From contig JASJPB010000011.1 in NCBI GenBank assembly GCA_031426915.1, positions 27,873 to 91,872 on the forward strand: a stretch of 64,000 nucleotides of DNA, read 5' to 3'. This document shows positions 8,601 through 15,695 of the stretch, one piece after another. How positions within the stretch are numbered: position 1 is the first letter of the stretch; each line of letters starts with the position of its first letter. The notes below the pieces were generated by a model, which did no database searches, was not told where the DNA came from, and saw nothing but the letters and a program-made list of their open reading frames with translations. Position numbers and translations under genes: made by a program. Source of the DNA: Sulfurimicrobium sp031426915 (GTDB lineage: Bacteria > Pseudomonadota > Gammaproteobacteria > Burkholderiales > Sulfuricellaceae).

Positions 8601-9623
8601 CTCGTCCGGATCTTCCGCGTCGGCAGGTGCCAGCTCGCAGTAAAGCACCGTGATTTGCCGCCGCTCAGTGGCTGGCGGCGATGGATCGGCCCGCGGGGCT
8701 GCGCCCTCCACGGAACGCGACGCCCATGGCTGTTCGTCCCGGCGAATGCGCGCTGCCAGCGCGCAGGTCTCTTCCGATGGCAATATACCCAGTTCTTTTT
8801 TTAGTGTACGGCAGCATGTCTCGTATTGGGCAAGTGCGGCGGCGCGCTGACCATTGAGCGCAAACAGCCTCATCACCCGCCGCAGGCTCTCCTCGTTCCA
8901 TGGCTCCAGCTCCAGAAAACGCAGCGCGAACGGCAAGGACCTGGCATAAGCGCCCGTCATCTCATGACAATCCGAGAGCAGGGCCAGGCGGCTGAGGGCG
9001 CGCAGATGCAGCGCTTCGCGCTGGACCTGTAGCCACTCCTCGAAATCAGGACACTCGGGCAGCGAGAACCCCGCCATAAACTCGCCCCGATAGTGTGCGG
9101 CGAGGATTTCCATTTGCGCGATGCAGGGGTCACAGTAAGTTGGGCAGGGCGTTTCCGGGCAAGCGGGGGCGGCAGCAGCGAAATCCGCCACATCAATCTC
9201 CAGGCCGCCCGTGGGGTCGAACCGTACGAAAACACGGTCGACCTGCAACAAGGGGGTCGCCGGGTTTGCCGCGTCGAGAGTCTGGCGCAGGTCATGCAAA
9301 ACCTGGCGCAGATTGGTCAAGGCCGCCTCGCGGGCAAGGTCTGGCCAGAATATGGCCGCCAGTGATGCCCGCGAGTGTGCCCGGCCGGGTTCTACAGCCA
9401 AGTATGCGAGAAGCGCCCGCCCTTTTTCGTAAGCCAGCTCACAGGGCCGCGTGTTGTGGTCAAGTGCGAAGCCACCAAGGAGACTGAGAGAGAAGATGGG
9501 GGAGAGATTATTTGCCAGCAAGATGGATCCATCCGTCGTGACAGATTTCCCAGAATTTATGCCGCATCCAAGACTTCGCGCGCAGCGAAACAGCCTTGCC
9601 TTGATTCCGCATGACTTTCCCAT
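5679..9623 (-). CDS. AfsR/SARP-like regulator: SARP-BTAD, degenerate cyclase domain, AAA ATPase, TPR-like tail
   Basis: 1314 residues. Order of domains: a SARP-type winged-helix region (about 45-150, ELAYEKGRALLAYLAVEPG...RASLAAIFWP), a bacterial transcriptional activator domain (about 155-300), a class III nucleotide cyclase-like domain (about 325-470), a P-loop ATPase with GEAGIGKS (about 535) and a Walker B-like VEDLHWID (about 660), then about 600 helical, TPR-like residues. The cyclase domain is probably inactive: the first metal Asp is Glu (YCEL) and the second is Gly (HGGGLLAYFGYP). Such proteins are STAND-type ATP-gated transcription activators. The start is uncertain; a TTG near residue 35 is possible because no ribosome site precedes the ATG. 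It sits beside two promoters with SARP-like repeats. Confidence 0.85.
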   Translation of the reverse strand: MGKSCGIKARLFRCARSLGCGINSGKSVTTDGSILLANNLSPIFSLSLLGGFALDHNTRPCELAYEKGRALLAYLAVEPGRAHSRASLAAIFWPDLAREAALTNLRQVLHDLRQTLDAANPATPLLQVDRVFVRFDPTGGLEIDVADFAAAAPACPETPCPTYCDPCIAQMEILAAHYRGEFMAGFSLPECPDFEEWLQVQREALHLRALSRLALLSDCHEMTGAYARSLPFALRFLELEPWNEESLRRVMRLFALNGQRAAALAQYETCCRTLKKELGILPSEETCALAARIRRDEQPWASRSVEGAAPRADPSPPATERRQITVLYCELAPADAEDPDEALALLHAPQARCREIIRGHAGHLVQSHGGGLLAYFGYPQASENAARLAVRAALALTRAAFDGLGPRVGVHTGVVISSDPRMPDAVGATSALAIHLRQLADFGEVAISAATQRLVAGYFESTSLGLRQPPGGARPLEVFHVERESGATSRLEAASTLTPLVGRKNEISALLALWQDARHGMPRTVLLRGEAGIGKSRLVDTLKRALREQACVVRELRCFPEHCQSPFYPLIAMLEAFWGFARDDTPEVKFGKLASHLESYYPASAQEAVPLLAHLFSLPPGGSYPAPGLSPQQCKEQTVAALLVLLQALAAQQPVLLIVEDLHWIDPSTLELLTRIVEQKERGPILSVLTARPEFAPPWKDAPVFTLPLLPLAGDEVAEMVASISAEIPAATLRRIVERADGIPLYAEEMAKSATQDNLASIPATLHDLLAARLDRMGEAKHTAQLAATLGREFDLNLLHKMSTCDPAALARNLDALHDAGLILKVDKTAHQFKHALIQEAAYQTQSKSDRQAAHQHIAHALQSDFPAIVTTRPEFLARHLACGGETRQSIDYWIKAGQRAALSSANVEAVGHFNSGLELLMTLPADQDRNQTEFKMLLSLCTVLYAAKGQGSEEATQANARISALSGLVGDCPELFLAKWALEFNTIAKIGYRGASQAAQQLLRMAHDDPLKQIAAHAMAAAAFSWRGEFKSSHERAVRVVSQYTPDYCQVSWEQFGLDLGAFGMAYSAIAHGFLGFPDQSQQVCERMIERARALTQPHALAQALAFTVMTSCWSNKPAETLPLAAETIAISRQHGFFLWSIVGEMAHGWALAMQGRTEGIAEIESSIAGMKAAVPGMSGLFLYALAAAQVHIKQHEKALDTIAQALADVPGKGEHRFNAELHRLSGEALLGLRETNAAQAEAHFHDALAISRQQEAKSLELRAAMSLARLWQGQGKGDDARRLLKGVYHWFTEGFDTPDLRESRKLLDSLTG

Positions 9624-9658
9624 GGCGGAAGGCTCGCTGCGCGAGTTTCATTTTTTTA

Positions 9659-10498
9659 TTATGGGTAGGAGTAGGCGGGGGGTGACGAACGTTTGCTGGG
9701 GAGCGGCGCCGGGTTGTCCGTGGCGACCGGTTGATCGGCGGCGGATGGCTTGCCCACGGAGGCCGGTTTGAATGTCATTGCCAGCAGCGAGTTAGCCTGA
9801 ATCCGGGCAGCATCGGTTTCGCCGTTGAGGTTGGTTATGCTGAGCTTGCCATAACCCCGACCCAACTCGTTGGAAAAGTCGTAAATGGCGCCGATTACCG
9901 TCAGGTTGCCGTTCTTTACTTCATGCCCGAACTTTTTCAGCGCCGCGCCCACCTGGTTGTTCACGTTCATGAGCACCCCTTCCATGCTGGCGATTCCCTT
10001 GGGAATCCTGATGGTGTTGAGCTCGCGCTTGATGGGTTTGGATTCCTTGGCATAATTGCCGGAAGCGGCCTTGATCGCGCCGCAGGCGGAGTGTCCGACA
10101 ATGATCAGCAAGGGGGTGTGCAGATGATGCACGCCATATTCCACCGAGCCTTCAGCGGTGGATATCTGGTTGCCGATATTGCGTACCATGAACAGGTCAC
10201 CGTCGGGTGTCTTGTCCAGCGCATGGGTATGCACCCGCGAGTCGGAGCAGGTTACCACCGTGGCGCGCGGTGACTGGCCTGCGGCCAGCGGCCTGAAATA
10301 AGCCTCGTTGCGGGATTTGACGAATTCGTCGTTGTCCTGCAGCAGGTTGGCAACGATGCCTTTGAGTTGCTCGGACTCGGAAACCGGGGCGATGAGAGGG
10401 GGGGCGGTGTGAGCAATGCGGGCAGCGGTGGCTGGGAGGCTAAAGGCGGCAAGCGCAATCAAGAGATATTGCTTCCATTGGGTACGGAAATTTCTCAC
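9659..10498 (-). CDS. Beta-class carbonic anhydrase with signal peptide
   Basis: 279 residues from the GTG at 10498, chosen because AAAGGGA precedes it and it places the N-terminal MRNF...WKQYLLIALAAF segment as a signal peptide ending near A-T-A-A. The zinc site of beta-carbonic anhydrases is present: CSDSR (about residue 83) and HSACG (about 133). It hydrates CO2 to bicarbonate, here presumably in the periplasm. The C-terminal 35 residues are a Pro/Ser-rich tail outside the usual fold. It ends 35 bp before the regulator gene on the same strand with no obvious terminator, so read-through into that gene is possible. Confidence 0.9.
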   Translation of the reverse strand: MRNFRTQWKQYLLIALAAFSLPATAARIAHTAPPLIAPVSESEQLKGIVANLLQDNDEFVKSRNEAYFRPLAAGQSPRATVVTCSDSRVHTHALDKTPDGDLFMVRNIGNQISTAEGSVEYGVHHLHTPLLIIVGHSACGAIKAASGNYAKESKPIKRELNTIRIPKGIASMEGVLMNVNNQVGAALKKFGHEVKNGNLTVIGAIYDFSNELGRGYGKLSITNLNGETDAARIQANSLLAMTFKPASVGKPSAADQPVATDNPAPLPSKRSSPPAYSYP

Positions 10499-10642
10499 TG
10501 GGAATCCCTTTTCATTGGTGTTCGGACCTGCGGCTGATTTTACGTGATCCAACTTCCTGAGCAAGCCTATTTCCATCTATTAATCCGGGAATTCTGCACG
10601 GCATCAAGGCTTGAATTCATCTACATTCCCAGGTATCAGAAT

Positions 10643-10972
10643 TTACTCACCACCAGCCGTTTCCGCCTGCGACGTGCCGCCCAGATAGCCGCTGAAGGTC
10701 AGCTTGTGCGCATCGGCGCCGGGAACCGAACTAGCTATCGAGTCTTCCATTGCCCAGACCGAGTTGACCCGGAAGGTGTTGCCGGGGGTTTGCACCTTGA
10801 TGATGCCAGGGATGTTGGTGCCATCGCCACCGGAAACACAGGGGAACAATACCTGCGGTCCGCCGCAATCCGCGGAGATGACGTTGCCGGATCGAGCTAG
10901 GGAGGTGGTGTTGAACCAGCCATTCTTGCCGCCCGGCACCAGGCCAAGCCCCTGCATGGCTTTGCAAGGCAT
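10643..10972 (-). CDS. Unidentified small ORF, possibly a gene remnant
   Basis: 109 residues, not recognised. It is Gly/Ser/Thr-rich with two cysteines in ADCGGPQVLFPCVSGG, and looks like a secreted beta-rich fragment or the C-terminal part of a pilin-like or surface protein that has lost its N-terminus. No signal peptide is seen and the upstream ribosome site is poor. It lies in a 584-bp stretch between the carbonic anhydrase and hrpB that holds nothing else I can support. It may be a real short gene, a decayed one, or chance. Confidence 0.3.
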   Translation of the reverse strand: MPCKAMQGLGLVPGGKNGWFNTTSLARSGNVISADCGGPQVLFPCVSGGDGTNIPGIIKVQTPGNTFRVNSVWAMEDSIASSVPGADAHKLTFSGYLGGTSQAETAGGE

Positions 10973-11082
10973 CTATCCCGGCCGGACTCCCTTGTCCATC
11001 TGCAGCCGGCTTATCCCGATCTACTAAATGACATGGGCAAGATTGCTTCAACCCGCCGCCCGACACATTCCCCGGGCATCGC

Positions 11083-13632
11083 TCACGAACGCGGCTTGGC
11101 CCTTGCGGTCGGCACGGCGTTCCATGGATCGTCGGGCCAGGGGTGTTTGGGGTAGCGGCCCTTGAGCTCCTTCCTGACCTCGGGGTAGGTGTTGTCCCAG
11201 AAGCTCTTTAGGTCTCGGGTGACCTGGATCGGGCGCTGGCCTGGCGACAGCAGGTGCAGCGTTACTGCTACCTTGCCGTCGGCGACGGCGGGGGTCCGCG
11301 CGAGGCCGAACAGTTCCTGGAGTTTCACCGCCAGCACCGGCGGCGCGCCGTCGGGGAAATACTCGATCTGCTTGCGCGAGCCGCTCGGCACAGCGAGGTG
11401 CGTGGGGGCGAGGCGTTCGAGCTGTTGCAGTTGCTCCCGGTCGAGGCACGCCTTGAGGATCGCGGGGAGGTCGAGGCGGGCAAGGTGGTCGCGCCGCGTG
11501 ACGCCGTCGAGATAGGGGGCGAGCCAGTCTTCCAGGGAGTCGAGCAGGGTGGCGTTGGAGAGATCTGGCAAGCCGGCGTCGGGTTGCCACTGCCGCAGCG
11601 AAGCGGCGCGCGCCTGGAGTTGTCGCGCTTCCTCGTTCCAGGGAAGGGATTCGAGGCCGAGGTCGCGCACGCCGTCGACCATCGCCTCCCGCCTGCCCGC
11701 CGGCAACGGTCGCTGTCCCAGCACCAGGGCGCCGAGGCGGCGTTCCTCCCGCGCGAGCACCGCCTCGCTCTGGCGGTCCCAGCGTACCACGGCCTGCCAC
11801 GCCAGGCTTTCGCCGAAATGACGCTCGACATCCTTCGCATCCAGGGGGGCGGCGAGAAAGATGCGCTCCTCGTCGCTCTTTCCGTCGAGAACGGCTGCCA
11901 CAAGCAAAGGTGGCCCGCCGGCGCACTCCGGCAGCAGCCGGGCGCCGCGGCCGTTGGCGAGGAGGTAGCGCCCCATCCCTTCTCCGCGGCGCTGGGCGAT
12001 GCGGTCCGGGTAGGCGAGGGCGAGCAGCAGGCCCACGTCGGTTTCGGCGATCTCGCCGTCGTGGAGTTCCACCCCGAGCAACTGGCGGTACTGACGGGCA
12101 GCGCGCTCGGACGCGGCGCATGCGCCGGGGTCGGCGCCGTAGCGGCGTGCCCCGGCGTTGCCGTGGCTGCGGTGCGCGCGCAGTGCTTCCAGCCGCAGGG
12201 CGAAGTCGCAGCGGCGCTCCCCTTCCAGGGAACGCAGCACGTCGCGCTCGCCGGCCACCGCTGCCACGTCGCAGGCAAGGGGCGCGAGCCCCATCCGCCG
12301 GGCTCGCAACAGCATGTGGGCAAGGCGCGGATGCAGCGGCAGCGCAGCCATCTCGCGTCCCAGCGGCGTAATGTGCCCCGTGCCCTCGAGGGCTTCGAGT
12401 TGCCGCAGCAGTCCCCGTCCCTGGGCAAGGGCAGCGGCTGGGGGCGGATCGATCCAGGCCAGGGTGGCGGTGTCGGCCACTCCCCACAGGGCCAGTTCGA
12501 GCGCGAGGGGAGCGAGATCGGCGTCGAGGATCTCCGCAGCGTTGTTGGGGACCAGGCCCCGCTGGGTGTCTTCTCCCCACAAGCGGATACAGATCCCCGG
12601 CCCGAGTCGCCCGGCCCGGCCGGCCCGCTGTTCGGCGGAAGCACGCGAGACCCGCTGCGTCTCCAGGCGGGTGAGCCCGCTCGGCGGATCGAAGCGCGGC
12701 ACCCGCCGCCAGCCGCTGTCGATGACGGTGGTGACTCCTTCGATGGTGAGCGAGGTTTCGGCGATGGGGGTGGCGAGGATCACCTTGCGTCGCCCCAGCG
12801 GATCGGGGACGATGGCCGCCTGCTGGCGCTCGAAGGGGAGGTCGCTGTAAAGGGGAAAAACCAGGGGCGCGCCTGGCAGGGGCACCCCCTCGGCGAGGAG
12901 CGCTTCGACGCGGCGGATCTCGCCGGAACCAGGAAGGAAGGCGAGGATATCGCCATTTTCTTCGCCCGCCGCCTTGGCCAACGCACGGGCCATGGACAGG
13001 GTCATTTCCCCCGGTTGGGGCGTTGCGCCGCCGCCATGCCGGTAGCGCAGCTCGACCGGATGGCTGCGCCCCAGGCTGCGCACCACCGGGGCGTCGAGCA
13101 GGGCGGAGATGCGCTCGCCGTCGAGCGTGGCGGACATCACCAGGATCTTCAGGTTCTCGCGCAGGCCGCGCTGTGCGTCGCGGCAGAGGGCCAGGGCGAG
13201 GTCGCTGTGGAGGTTGCGCTCATGGAACTCGTCGAAGATCACCAAGCCCACCCCGTCCAGCTCCGGGTCCAGTTGCAGGCGGCGGGTAAGGATGCCCTCG
13301 GTCACCACTTCGACGCGGGTCCGCCGCGACACCCGGTTTTCGAACCGTACCCGGTAGCCGACCAGCCCTCCCGCTTCTTCCCCCAGTTGGGCCGCCATGT
13401 AGAGAGCGGCTCCCCGTGCTGCGAGACGGCGCGGTTCGAGCATCACGATCGACTGCCCGCCAAGCCAGGGCTCGTCGAGCAGGGCCAGCGGCACACGGGT
13501 GGTCTTGCCGGCCCCCGGCGGGGCCTCCAACACCACTGCGGAATGTGCGGCGAGGGTCGCGCGCAATTCCGGCAGGGATGAGTCGATGGGGTAGGGCTTC
13601 ATCAGGAGTGAGGGGTCCATGCTCAAACGCAT
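11083..13632 (-). CDS. hrpB: ATP-dependent RNA helicase HrpB (DEAH family)
   Basis: 849 residues, normal for HrpB. Helicase motifs: Walker A APPGAGKTT (38-45), motif Ia LEPRRLAAR (about 65-73), DEFH (134-137) in place of DEAH as is usual for HrpB, and SATLDGE (167-173). The HrpB-specific C-terminal region follows (WDRQSEAVLAREERRLGALVL and the final KSFWDNTYPEVRKELKGRYPKHPWPDDP). It unwinds RNA in an ATP-dependent way; its cellular substrate is not well defined. Met 5 and Met 11 (13620, 13602) are alternative starts; none has a good ribosome site. GC content is higher than in neighbouring genes, which creates long antisense open frames. Confidence 0.95.
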   Translation of the reverse strand: MRLSMDPSLLMKPYPIDSSLPELRATLAAHSAVVLEAPPGAGKTTRVPLALLDEPWLGGQSIVMLEPRRLAARGAALYMAAQLGEEAGGLVGYRVRFENRVSRRTRVEVVTEGILTRRLQLDPELDGVGLVIFDEFHERNLHSDLALALCRDAQRGLRENLKILVMSATLDGERISALLDAPVVRSLGRSHPVELRYRHGGGATPQPGEMTLSMARALAKAAGEENGDILAFLPGSGEIRRVEALLAEGVPLPGAPLVFPLYSDLPFERQQAAIVPDPLGRRKVILATPIAETSLTIEGVTTVIDSGWRRVPRFDPPSGLTRLETQRVSRASAEQRAGRAGRLGPGICIRLWGEDTQRGLVPNNAAEILDADLAPLALELALWGVADTATLAWIDPPPAAALAQGRGLLRQLEALEGTGHITPLGREMAALPLHPRLAHMLLRARRMGLAPLACDVAAVAGERDVLRSLEGERRCDFALRLEALRAHRSHGNAGARRYGADPGACAASERAARQYRQLLGVELHDGEIAETDVGLLLALAYPDRIAQRRGEGMGRYLLANGRGARLLPECAGGPPLLVAAVLDGKSDEERIFLAAPLDAKDVERHFGESLAWQAVVRWDRQSEAVLAREERRLGALVLGQRPLPAGRREAMVDGVRDLGLESLPWNEEARQLQARAASLRQWQPDAGLPDLSNATLLDSLEDWLAPYLDGVTRRDHLARLDLPAILKACLDREQLQQLERLAPTHLAVPSGSRKQIEYFPDGAPPVLAVKLQELFGLARTPAVADGKVAVTLHLLSPGQRPIQVTRDLKSFWDNTYPEVRKELKGRYPKHPWPDDPWNAVPTARAKPRS

Positions 13633-13679
13633 GAGCAGGAGGACGGGCGTTGGAGCGGCGGGTCAGGCCGCCGCCGCGT

Positions 13680-15245
13680 TCATTCCCACTCGATGGTGGC
13701 AGGCGGCTTGCCGCAAATATCGTACACCACGCGGTTGATGCCGCGCACTTCGTTGATGATGCGGTTGGAAACCTTGCCCAGCAGGGTGTAGGGCAGTTCA
13801 GCCCAGTGCGCGGTCATGAAGTCCTGGGTCTGCACCGCGCGTAGCGCGACCACGTAATCGTAGGTGCGGCCGTCGCCCATCACGCCCACCGACTTCACCG
13901 GCAGGAATACGGCAAAGGCTTGCGAAGTTTTCTCGTACCAGCCGGAAGCGCGCAGTTCCTCGATGAAGATGGCGTCTGCTTTTCTGAGTAAATCGGCGTA
14001 TTCGCTCTTGACCTCGCCCAGGATGCGCACCCCCAGTCCGGGGCCGGGGAAGGGGTGGCGATACACCATGTCGTGCGGCAGGCCGAGGGCGATGCCCAGT
14101 TCGCGCACTTCGTCCTTGAACAGTTCGCGCAATGGCTCCAGCAGCTTGAGGTGCAGGGACTCCGGCAGGCCGCCGACATTGTGGTGGGACTTGATGGCGT
14201 GGGCTTTTTTTGTTTTCGCGCCGGCGGATTCGATCACGTCCGGGTAGATGGTGCCTTGTGCCAGCCATTTGGCGTTGGGCAGTTTGGCCGATTCGCGCTG
14301 GAATACCTCGACGAATTCGCGCCCGATGATTTTGCGTTTTTGCTCGGGATCGGTGACGCCGGTGAGGTGCTTCATGAATTCGCCGCTGGCGTCGACATGG
14401 ATTACCTTGACGCCAAGATTGTCGGCAAAGGTTTTCATCACCTGTTCGGCCTCGTTGAGGCGCAGCAGGCCGTTGTCGACGAAGACGCAGGTCAGTTGCG
14501 TGCCGATGGCGCGGTGCAGCAGCGCCGCCACTACCGATGAATCGACGCCGCCGGAAAGACCGAGGATAACTTCATCCGAACCGACTTCGGAGCGGATGCG
14601 TCCGATGGCTTCCTCGACGTAATCCGGCATGTTCCAGTCGTAGCCGCAGCCGCAGATGTCGTGCACGAAGCGCTCGAACAGCGCCTTGCCTTGCAGGGTA
14701 TGGGTGACTTCGGGGTGGAACTGCACGCCGTAGAAATGGCGCGCTTCGTCGGCCATGCCGGCAATGGGCGTGGCGGCGTTGGAGCAGATGACCTTGAAAC
14801 CCGGCGGCAGCGCGGTGACCTTGTCGCCGTGGCTCATCCACACGTCCAGCAGTCCGTGGCCTTCCTCGTTGGCGCGGTCCTGGATGTCGCGCAGCAGTTG
14901 AGAATGGCCTTGGGCGCGCACTTCGGCATAGCCGAATTCGCGGTGGGAAGCGTTTTCAACCGTACCGCCCAGTTGCGCCGCCATGGTCTGCATGCCGTAG
15001 CAAATCCCCAGCACCGGCACGCCCAGCTCGAATACCGCATCCGGCGCGCGCGGCGTTTCATCCTCGTACACAGAGGACGGGCCTCCCGAGAGGATGATGC
15101 CGTTGGGTTTGAAATCGCGGATGAATTCGGGGCTGACGTCGTAGGGGTGCAGTTCGCAATAGACGCTGGCTTCGCGCACGCGGCGGGCGATGAGCTGGGT
15201 ATATTGGGAGCCGAAGTCGAGGATGAGGATTTTTTGGTGGGACAT
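13680..15245 (-). CDS. guaA: GMP synthase (glutamine-hydrolysing)
   Basis: 521 residues starting at the ATG at 15245 (MSHQKILILDFGSQYTQLI); the open frame extends upstream but homology begins here. It converts XMP to GMP using glutamine and ATP. The class I amidotransferase domain has the nucleophile Cys in GICYGMQ (about residue 81) and the His-Glu pair in FHPEVTH. The ATP-pyrophosphatase P-loop is LSGGVDSS, and the C-terminal dimerisation domain ends in NRVVYDICGKPPATIEWE. No clear ribosome site lies upstream of the start; the leader there is made by the end of the inverted-repeat cassette that separates it from guaB. Confidence 0.97.
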   Translation of the reverse strand: MSHQKILILDFGSQYTQLIARRVREASVYCELHPYDVSPEFIRDFKPNGIILSGGPSSVYEDETPRAPDAVFELGVPVLGICYGMQTMAAQLGGTVENASHREFGYAEVRAQGHSQLLRDIQDRANEEGHGLLDVWMSHGDKVTALPPGFKVICSNAATPIAGMADEARHFYGVQFHPEVTHTLQGKALFERFVHDICGCGYDWNMPDYVEEAIGRIRSEVGSDEVILGLSGGVDSSVVAALLHRAIGTQLTCVFVDNGLLRLNEAEQVMKTFADNLGVKVIHVDASGEFMKHLTGVTDPEQKRKIIGREFVEVFQRESAKLPNAKWLAQGTIYPDVIESAGAKTKKAHAIKSHHNVGGLPESLHLKLLEPLRELFKDEVRELGIALGLPHDMVYRHPFPGPGLGVRILGEVKSEYADLLRKADAIFIEELRASGWYEKTSQAFAVFLPVKSVGVMGDGRTYDYVVALRAVQTQDFMTAHWAELPYTLLGKVSNRIINEVRGINRVVYDICGKPPATIEWE

Positions 15246-15257
15246 GGTAATTGGCCT

Positions 15258-15677
15258 GTAGCGGGTTGCGGGTTGCTTGTAGCTGTATGGTGGATCAGGT
15301 TTCAATACGGAGAGTTTTGAACAAGCCGCGCAACATTTTTCCAATGGCATCTGCTTGTTTTTCGATCTCCTGCATGTCTGACTCCGCAAGATAACCGAGT
15401 TTTTGCGAGATCAATAATTGTGTTTCAAGTTCTGCTAGTGAACCGAGCGCAATGGCAATGAATCTGGAAAAATCCTTGTCAGATTGTCGTTCTTTTCCCT
15501 CGGCAATGTTTGAAGGAATGGATACGGCAGCCCTTTGCATTTGACTACATAGCCCGTATTGCTCATGTTTGGGAAGTTTGTCGAGCAGCCGATAGACCGA
15601 CACGGCAAGCTCGACCGACTTCTGCCAAACAAGCAGCGACCGATAAGACTCCATAGGCACGACCCGCTACCCGCTAC
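15258..15677. repeat. Inverted-repeat-bounded cassette carrying a four-helix-bundle gene
   Basis: The left end is GTAGCGGGTTGCGGGT (15258-15273). The right end, read in reverse complement (15677-15662), is GTAGCGGGTAGCGGGT, a match of 15 of 16. Each end is adjacent to further TTGTAGCTG / GTAGCTTGTCGCTG-like sequence. The 420-bp segment contains one gene and sits between guaB and guaA, which are normally adjacent. This looks like a small inserted repeat cassette; the mobilising mechanism is unknown. Confidence 0.6.
15295..15654 (-). CDS. Four-helix-bundle protein (S23/bAvd-like family)
   Basis: 119 residues starting at the ATG at 15654 (MESYRSLLVWQKSVELAVSV). The pattern LLVWQKSVELAVSVYRL, then AAVSIPSNIAEGKER, then SRFIAIALGSLAELETQLLISQKLGYL is the signature of the TIGR02436 four-helix bundle family. 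The family was first known from 23S rRNA intervening sequences and is related to the accessory Avd protein of diversity-generating retroelements. No reverse transcriptase or variable repeat is in the window. The gene is enclosed by inverted repeats and has no standard ribosome site. Function is unknown; nucleic-acid binding is plausible from the family. Confidence 0.88.
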   Translation of the reverse strand: MESYRSLLVWQKSVELAVSVYRLLDKLPKHEQYGLCSQMQRAAVSIPSNIAEGKERQSDKDFSRFIAIALGSLAELETQLLISQKLGYLAESDMQEIEKQADAIGKMLRGLFKTLRIET

Positions 15678-15695
15678 CAGCGACAAGCTACGAGC

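Noticed and set aside
11254..13581. Long plus-strand open frame of 775 codons
   Set aside because: It is exactly antisense to hrpB, whose helicase motifs are unmistakable. High GC content produces open frames on the opposite strand; no domain is recognisable in the antisense translation.
15295..15654. Four-helix gene considered as part of a diversity-generating retroelement
   Set aside because: No reverse transcriptase, template repeat or variable repeat is in the window. The family alone is not sufficient.
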